Part shown: positions 58,311 to 64,000 of the stretch, piece after piece
Layout: every line of letters begins with the position of its first letter
Position numbering within the stretch: the first letter of the stretch is position 1
Source: Pollenia angustigena
Taxonomy: Eukaryota > Arthropoda > Insecta > Diptera > Polleniidae
Reading direction: 5' to 3'
Assembly: GCA_930367215.1 (NCBI GenBank)
Contig: OV884058.1
Coordinates: 221,630,208 to 221,694,207, forward strand
Length of the DNA stretch: 64,000 nucleotides
Notes under the pieces: generated by a model
Told to the model about the DNA's origin: nothing
Database searches by the model: none
The model's input: the letters and a program-made list of their open reading frames with translations, nothing else
Program-made: the position numbers and the translations under genes

Positions 58311-59294
58311 CCCAACAAACACGAAGTCAAACCTTTGATATAAAATGACTTTTTCATTTGACATCAAACACAATTCTCAAACGTTTTTCAATTGTTTGAT
58401 TTAACATTTAAATTCAAATTGATAATGATTTGAAAATAAACATTTGATATCAAATGTTTTATCTATTTGATGTCAAATGTTTGTCAAATGTTAAATCAAA
58501 TCAAAAATAAACTTGGCAATACTAAAGCGAAAAATAAATGTAATCATTAAAAATGGCGATTAAAGTTAAATTTTTTTACTTTGCGGTTACATGTGTTTTA
58601 CTATTAAAAATAAATTTAAATATAAAGTGAACAGCTTATTTCTTGTGAAAAATAAAATTTATTTGTGAGTAATTTCAATGATTAAAAATACGAAAAAAAA
58701 AGGAAAATAAAACGGGAAAGTGAAGAAAGTTTGTTGAACGATCGCGGTGCTACAATCCTCAAAATAAAAGGAAGCCAAGTAATTTGTCTTTCCAAGAACT
58801 AGAGGACATTATTTAAACTTTAAGCTATGGTGCCGAATGTTTATCTCACAGTTTATTTAAATAAATAATAAATTATAAACATTTTTTTCATTTTTCGAAC
58901 TATTACAAAAAAGCTTTACAAAATACATAACTGAAATTTAACTCATAGAATAAATTCGAAAAATGAAAAAAATGTGTAAAAAATAATATAAAGTAACCTC
59001 CACAAGGAAATAATTCCCAATTTCTAAATAATAAATTTATTTAAAAAAAAATAAAATATTTTTATTTATATTCCACATTGTATTATAATCCACATTTGAA
59101 AAACATTTGAGAATTACGTTTGAAAGCAAGTTGAAAATAAAGGCATTTTTCAATTTGAAAATAATTTCCCCTTTTTGTTGAGAACGCTATGATTTTCAAA
59201 TGATTTTCAAATCATTATCAAACGTTTGTCGTTTGAGAAAACGTTTGATTTCAAATCATTTTCAATTTGAAGTCAAACCTTCGTGTTTGTTGGG
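58311..59294. mobile_element. 984-bp MITE with CCCAACAAACACGAAG ends
   Basis: Inverted ends CCCAACAAACACGAAG. Subterminal repeats of AAACGTTTGATTTCAAAT and TTTGA/TCAAA words are on both sides. A second copy is split across 1-32 and 2577-2797. No convincing TSD was seen and there is no coding capacity. Confidence 0.8.
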
Positions 59295-59580
59295 TTATAA
59301 TTATATATATAGATTGCACATATGTAAATCTTATAATACAATAGGTAGATTATTCCCTAATATTTTTTTCATTATTTATTTTTTGAATCTTCATATATTA
59401 AATATGAACTAACAATAATTAATCAAATCTTAACCAAATACGTTATTTTATGTCCTGCCAGTGCCAAACAAAAATGTTCACTTATATAGGTGAGTATCGC
59501 TCAACTAATTGGATAAGTGCTGCAGGGTCTCTACTTCTTAAGCGAGTGTGGCCGCTATCATTTAAAATATTTCGTGCTAG

Positions 59581-59862
59581 TAGGTCTGTGTTCATACGGC
59601 TCATGTCTTATTGACAAGATTCTTCTTTTTTCTTCTTTGAACATGAATTGGCGTTCAAATGATTCATGTCATGTTGACGACATGTTTTTTATTTTGTTTT
59701 ATTTGATATTGAAAACAAAAACCAAATAAATGAACGAATAAGAAAGCAAAACGTAAAGACAGTACATGCATCTGTGTACTCGTTTCTTTTCCCCTCGTCC
59801 CTCTCGCCTATAAAGTAGCAATCTTGTCAATAAGACATGAGCCGTATGAACACAGACTAGGT
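59581..59862. repeat. Inverted repeat near the jockey fragment
   Basis: AGGTCTGTGTTCATACGGCTC...GACAAGATT at 59581-59625 is mirrored at 59818-59862. The right copy overlaps the end of the jockey-type reading frame. The loop is about 190 bp. Confidence 0.85.
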
Positions 59863-60258
59863 TCGGATGCAATCCGAGCCTTTTTAAGTATTTTACTGCA
59901 TATTTCGTAATCATAGTTTTAACTAATGGAACATTGAGATCCTTGTGAATATTTGAATTTTTAACATACCAAGGGGCAGCTGTGATTATTCGAAGAAGTT
60001 TATTTTGGCGCCTTTGAATTTTTTCGATATTAGAGGCCGAGGCAGTGCCCCATAACTGAATACCATAGCTCCAGATTGGCTTTAAGATGAAGTTGTAAAG
60101 GAGAAGTTTGCAGTCGAGACTAAGGACAGAGTTTCTTTCAATAAGCCAATGAATTTGGATGGCTTTTAGTTTCATTTGAGTTAATTTTGCCTCTATATGG
60201 CTTTTCCACGTTAAATGGAGATCTTGATGAATACCGAGGTATTTTACACAGGATTTAA
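59855..60258 (-). pseudogene. Jockey-type LINE reverse transcriptase C-terminal fragment
   Basis: In one frame: VKYLGIHQDLHLTWKSHI, KLTQMKLKAIQIHWLI, LDCKLLLYNFILKPIWSYGI, QLWGTASASNIEKIQRRQNK and ITAAPWYVKNSNIHKDLNVP. These are the thumb/C-terminal signatures of jockey-clade ORF2. The catalytic palm is absent (cut at about 60258), and after about 59860 the frame runs into unrelated inverted-repeat sequence. A dead fragment. Confidence 0.9.
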
Positions 60259-60261
60259 AAA

Positions 60262-60800
60262 GCTGCAGTCAAAATCAAAAAATTGCTTTTTCTTCCACTT
60301 TCTGATTTTTCATTGGACAAAAATAAAATGTTGCCTTTACTTCTGATTCATTAAATGAAAACAGTCGCAGTGAAGGCAAAAGCAAAAAACAAAAAGTTGT
60401 ACACAACAAAGAACATCGGCAGTCGACATGCTCGGAAGTGTTTGATTTGACAGACTGAAACTTTTAAAAAATCCCGTAGTTAACGAAGTTGGGAAAGTGT
60501 GTTTTTTCCGTATTTTTTTTTTAATAATACATGTGTACATAAATACATACGTTTTATTTAATTTCAAAAAATTAAAAAGATTGTTAAGCATTAAAATAAA
60601 TACATATGTATGTATTTATGGACACATGTATTATTAAAAAAAAAAAACGAAAAAAACACAACTTCCCATCTTCGTTAACTACTCGATTTTTTAAAAGTTT
60701 CCGTCTGTCAAACCAAACACTTCCGAACTTGTCGACTGCCGATATTCTTTGTTGTGTACAAATTTTTGTTTTTTGCTTTTGCCTTCACTGCAGGGATGCC
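60262..60800. repeat. Inverted-repeat (foldback) segment
   Basis: 60372-60560 and 60602-60790 are reverse complements (CACAACAAAGAA(C/T)ATCGGCAGTCGAC mirrored), with a short ACATAC-rich loop. The outer part 60262-60385 recurs inverted at 62137-62280 (CTGCGACTGTTTTCATTTAA). Frames on each arm mirror one another and are not genes. Confidence 0.8.
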
Positions 60801-60848
60801 AGATTTTCTTAGTTTGTATATGTGTGTAGAGGCGAATATATATTTATA

Positions 60849-60879
60849 CTAGCGGACCCGACGAACTTCGCCTCGTCCC
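60849..60879 (-). other. Helitron 3' terminus
   Basis: Minus strand GACGAGGCGAAGTTCGTC forms a GACGA/TCGTC hairpin, followed by GGGTCCGCTAG and then T. A hairpin a few bases before CTAG/T is the classical Helitron 3' end. It lies 85 bp downstream of the helicase stop, in the same orientation. Confidence 0.75.
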
Positions 60880-60964
60880 AATTTTAAGCCTTCAGACAAA
60901 CTTTAGAGTAATAATACAACACAAATACATATTTAAATTTTCAATGTGATTTATTTGAATGGAA

Positions 60965-61931
60965 TCAGTAGAGAGCGATTTGATGAAAAATGTTTTTCGA
61001 TTTGTTTTCCGGCGCAAAAACAAATAACGAAGACGGTTCCCCAACACGCGAACATTCAACGTACAGCTGACCATGCGGAAAACGGGGAAATTCGAGATTA
61101 ATCTCATAGACTTCTAGTGATTGGATTTGCGATTTATTGATTGTCATTGCAAATTTCAATCGAACGGGGAAATTAATCCGCTTGAATTGGAGTGGAAGGT
61201 CAGTTTGAATAATGGGAATTTGTGAGATAAGGACTTCCTCTCCGTTGAATTTACCATTGATTATTGTCGCCTGAATCACATTGTTCATTAGCTTTTTCAC
61301 GGACAACCGCGTACCGTTGCACATTTTTGGAGGATTGAGATACCGCAACATGATTATGATCGATACCATCTTCAGCTGTAAGTTAATCGGCGGAGTTCCT
61401 GGTACATTAAGCGAGTTCAAAAATTCCGACGGGTAGCTGGTCGGTTCATTTTCGTCGGCCACGCAGTCAACAGATTTGTACGTATGCAGTTGTCCTGCGA
61501 TTTGACTTTGAATAATTAAGTTTAAGCTATCGACGTCCTTATTCGTCGCTGCTAGTATTGCCCGTTCACGAATCCAATCGAGATTTTTGTAATTTTCTGC
61601 AATGCCAGGGAACACTTTGCTGATGAGTTCCTCCTTGGACGATGTGAATTCACAAAAATTTTCAGGGAACGATATCAATCCATTCGAAACCTCAACAGGA
61701 ATTTGGCCGTTGCCAAGCTCCAGCAGTTGTCCCGAGAATTAAGCAGCCGATGGGTCGTTCTGCAACGCGACTCTCATGTTTGTGGTCAATTGCAACTTCT
61801 GGGCATGCCTCCACAAAGACGACGATTACAGGCACGCGTTAAGTTCATCCGCAGCAGAAGATTTGGGGATGACAGGAAGTGTTTGACGAAAATCTCCGGA
61901 GAGCAATATCAAAGCCCCACTAAATCGTCTT
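60965..61931 (-). pseudogene. Helitron Pif1-like helicase C-terminal remnant
   Basis: One continuous frame with two in-frame TAA codons (near 61830 and 61740). It shows LLSGDFRQTLPVIP (helicase motif III region), LTTNMRV, the ERAILAATNKDVDSLN motif, LMNNVIQATII, FAMTINKSQIQSLE (motif V; the Gly of KSQGQS is replaced by Ile) and YVECSRVG (motif VI). Walker A/B regions and the Rep nuclease are missing upstream. It belongs to the rolling-circle Helitron whose 3' end is at 60849. Confidence 0.9.
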
Positions 61932-62383
61932 AAGTATTAAAAATTCTATATTTTTTGGTTTTGTATAATTTTATACTTAATTATTTTTTTATGTTTTAAT
62001 AGAGTAGTTAATCCGTGTTGATAAAAAAACGATTTTTTATATGACGATTTTTTACGGGTTTTTCCAGAACTAATGACGATTATGACAATTTTTTTTTTTA
62101 AATTTTGACGATAATTTGAAAAAAGCATCTAACATCACTGCTCCACTGCGACTGTTTTCATTTAATGAATCAGAAGTAAAGGCGACAGCTTATTTTTGCC
62201 CAATGACAAATGAAGATGTCGAAGTTACAGCAGAATCTTATGACTTTTACTATCTCAACTGCAGCTTTTTAAACACTGATTTTACATGCGAATTTTGAGG
62301 TATTATTTGATTATTGATTTTAATAGGGGGCATGATTCCCGACGCAAGGTGAATGTTATATGTACGCATTTTTGCTCATTGAC
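61932..62383. other. Spacer with a partial inverted-repeat copy
   Basis: AT-rich; 62137-62280 is the inverted relative of 60262-60385. No gene. Confidence 0.5.
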
Positions 62384-62647
62384 TGTAATAAAGTGTCGTT
62401 TTATTAAAGAACACGTTTATTATTTATGGATTAAAATAGTTTTTTATTGTTTTACAACTCTTTCTATGTCGGTGACCACATTTATAATAATGGCGTATAT
62501 CTTCACCTAATCGTTACATGATGATTATTTCTATGGACTTAAAATTATTACTTAAGTTACTCTTAGACTACTTAATCTCAGGGTTGCCATTCAGTAAATA
62601 CAAATAAACGCTTAAATATACCTAATGCTATTTGCATGCCCTTGACA
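62384..62647 (-). repeat. Possible 3' LTR of the right-edge gypsy element
   Basis: On the minus strand, after the integrase stop, an A-rich purine tract (AAAAAAAAGAGCA) precedes TGTCAAGGGCATGC; the stretch ends TTTATTACA with an AATAAAAC-like signal. TG...CA ends are expected of an LTR, but the partner LTR is outside the window, so this is tentative. Confidence 0.35.
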
Positions 62648-62747
62648 TGCTCTTTTTTTTTTTTTATCAAATATATTTATGTACTTAAATTATAATAATA
62701 CAATGTATTTACTTAAATTATTGTAATAAAAAATATTAACTTAAATT

Positions 62748-64000
62748 CTATTGCGCGTTTCGGCGTATGAACAAGCTATCCACTCCATAATCCCTGCCAA
62801 ATCTCAACGTCGGCCTAATTGTACGACCACTTCTAGTAACAACCGGTCCCCCAGCTTGTCCCTCAAGAGTTCCCTCGTCAACCATGGCTGAACCATTATT
62901 TTCAGTAACAACTTCAATCGGGTCTGCTGAATCTGGTTCACCCATTTCACACTCCTTACCCACCGAAGGAGCCTGTTTGGCACCCGTGCCTGCCAAACAC
63001 CGTTCGCCCACAAAAGCCTCCTCACATAATAAGTCACTAGCATTGAAGTCCTCATTTCTCGTCCTCACAATGAATCGTCGATTCCGTCTAAAGTGATTGT
63101 TAAAGGTATCCCTAATTATATAGGACCTATTGTTGTATGCCGATACGATTCTCCCACTATACCATTCCTTGCCATTTTTCCTAAATAGCACTAATTCACC
63201 TTCCTGTAACTTCGATAATGACCTAGCATTCCTATCATAATAAAACTTCTGTCTTTCCCTTTTTCTTTCTATTCTGTGCCGAACTTCCCCTTCATCTATG
63301 CTGTTCGTTTTCAGAAGTGAACTCGATACCGGCAGTTTTGTCTTCAGGAGCCTACCAAAGAATAATTCAGAGGGGGCGAGACGCATATCCGCCAACGGGC
63401 TAGTATTGTATTCCAGTAACCGATACTGAAATTGATCCCCATCATTCGTTTTTGCACACCGCCTCAGAATATTCTTTGCTATCGACACTCCCTTTTCGGC
63501 CAACCCATTACTTTGGGGGTATCTTGGGCTTGAAAACCTTAACTGTACGTTATATTCTTTCGAAAATTGTAAAATTTTCCACGACCTAAATGGGCAATTG
63601 TCACATTTAATTATCGTTGGATAACCTATGCCATCGAATATTCGACAAATAACACTAACAATGTGAGCTGCTGTTTTTCTCTGAATGGGTACTGAAATCA
63701 GAAAATTAGAATAAGCGTCGAAAATTGCAATATAATCGCGACCAGCAAATTCAAAAAGGTCCATCGCCGCTATATGAAACGGGTACTTTGGAATTTCTTC
63801 CTGGAGTAACGGCTCCTTTTGATTGCTCCTACGAAAGCTCTCGCAGATTCCGCAGTTAGAGACCAATTCCCTAATCTGCCTACTCATGCCGGGCCAATAA
63901 TAGAGTCTCCTTGCCCTAGCCAGCGTCTTCTCTATGCCTAGATGCGGTGCATGTAGCCAAACTGCCACCTTGCGTTGCATCACTGTCGGTATGACTAACC
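62748..64000 (-). CDS. pol: Ty3/gypsy-type pol 3' part: integrase (open at the window edge)
   Basis: The frame is open to the right edge, so the N-terminal pol lies outside. Visible: LVIPTVMQRK, an HHCC zinc domain (HAPH, CGIC), then the integrase core with Asp in AAMDLFEF, Asp in IIKCDNCPFRSW and Glu in GLAEKGVSIAKN. A C-terminal region follows with EGELVLFRKNGKEWYSGRIV (a small-barrel DNA-binding type domain) and a tail ending RSGRTIRPTLRFGRDYG. It resembles the K02A2.6-like gypsy integrases found in many invertebrates. The usual D-N-G-P is D-N-C-P here. No env frame follows. At least 411 codons are intact. Confidence 0.92.
   Translation of the reverse strand, partial: LVIPTVMQRKVAVWLHAPHLGIEKTLARARRLYYWPGMSRQIRELVSNCGICESFRRSNQKEPLLQEEIPKYPFHIAAMDLFEFAGRDYIAIFDAYSNFLISVPIQRKTAAHIVSVICRIFDGIGYPTIIKCDNCPFRSWKILQFSKEYNVQLRFSSPRYPQSNGLAEKGVSIAKNILRRCAKTNDGDQFQYRLLEYNTSPLADMRLAPSELFFGRLLKTKLPVSSSLLKTNSIDEGEVRHRIERKRERQKFYYDRNARSLSKLQEGELVLFRKNGKEWYSGRIVSAYNNRSYIIRDTFNNHFRRNRRFIVRTRNEDFNASDLLCEEAFVGERCLAGTGAKQAPSVGKECEMGEPDSADPIEVVTENNGSAMVDEGTLEGQAGGPVVTRSGRTIRPTLRFGRDYGVDSLFIRRNAQ

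Noticed and set aside
60337..60812. Pair of similar small proteins on opposite strands
   Set aside because: They are mirror images produced by the inverted repeat at 60372-60790.
62884..63096. Plus-strand frame opposite the integrase tail
   Set aside because: Shadow of the minus-strand integrase ORF.

Overview
The window is AT-rich nuclear DNA from an insect, most likely a higher (calyptrate-type) fly. This rests on one well-supported host gene, short GT-AG introns, an insect errantivirus, jockey-type and RNase H-bearing LINEs, and very dense nested DNA transposons. No bacterial-type operons, rRNA genes or CRISPR arrays were seen. The species cannot be fixed from sequence alone.

Host gene: a complete TMEM184B-type seven-transmembrane protein gene lies on the minus strand (coding 33108 down to 19812). 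It has 8 coding exons, 477 codons including the stop, all splice sites canonical and all phases consistent. Its last intron is 8.3 kb and full of mobile elements. A noncoding 5' exon must lie further right.

Layout. 1-2797: a MITE split by a 2.54-kb inverted-repeat transposon that carries a broken DDE-type gene. 3133-10254: a full-length Ty3/gypsy errantivirus on the minus strand, with apparently identical 352-bp LTRs, TSD TAAA, gag, pol and env, a textbook -1 frameshift signal, two in-frame TAG stops in pol, and two C2H2 zinc fingers between RNase H and integrase. 10276-10907: a hAT-type MITE. 11259-18340: dispersed repeats, a perfect palindrome, nested MITEs and a Harbinger-like element containing a LINE fragment and a hAT. 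19812-33137: the host gene and its intronic repeats. 33672-34277: a hammerhead-ribozyme tandem repeat. 34738-49804: large foldback elements, two arrays of a TATACCC-ended repeat, a tRNA-derived SINE and a four-deep nest (MITE, foldback, hAT, Harbinger-like element with a spliced SANT-domain gene). 51227-56131: a hAT foldback, twin 426-bp MITEs and a 3-bp-TSD element. 58311-64000: a MITE, a jockey fragment, a Helitron helicase remnant with its 3' terminus, and the 3' part of a second gypsy-type retrotransposon that runs off the right edge.

The most notable find is a family of 457-484 bp directly repeated units at 23484-25460 and 33672-34277, with a fragment at 54323. The units carry a type-I hammerhead ribozyme whose stem I shows compensatory changes between loci. 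This is the organisation expected of retrozymes or of Penelope-like terminal repeats.
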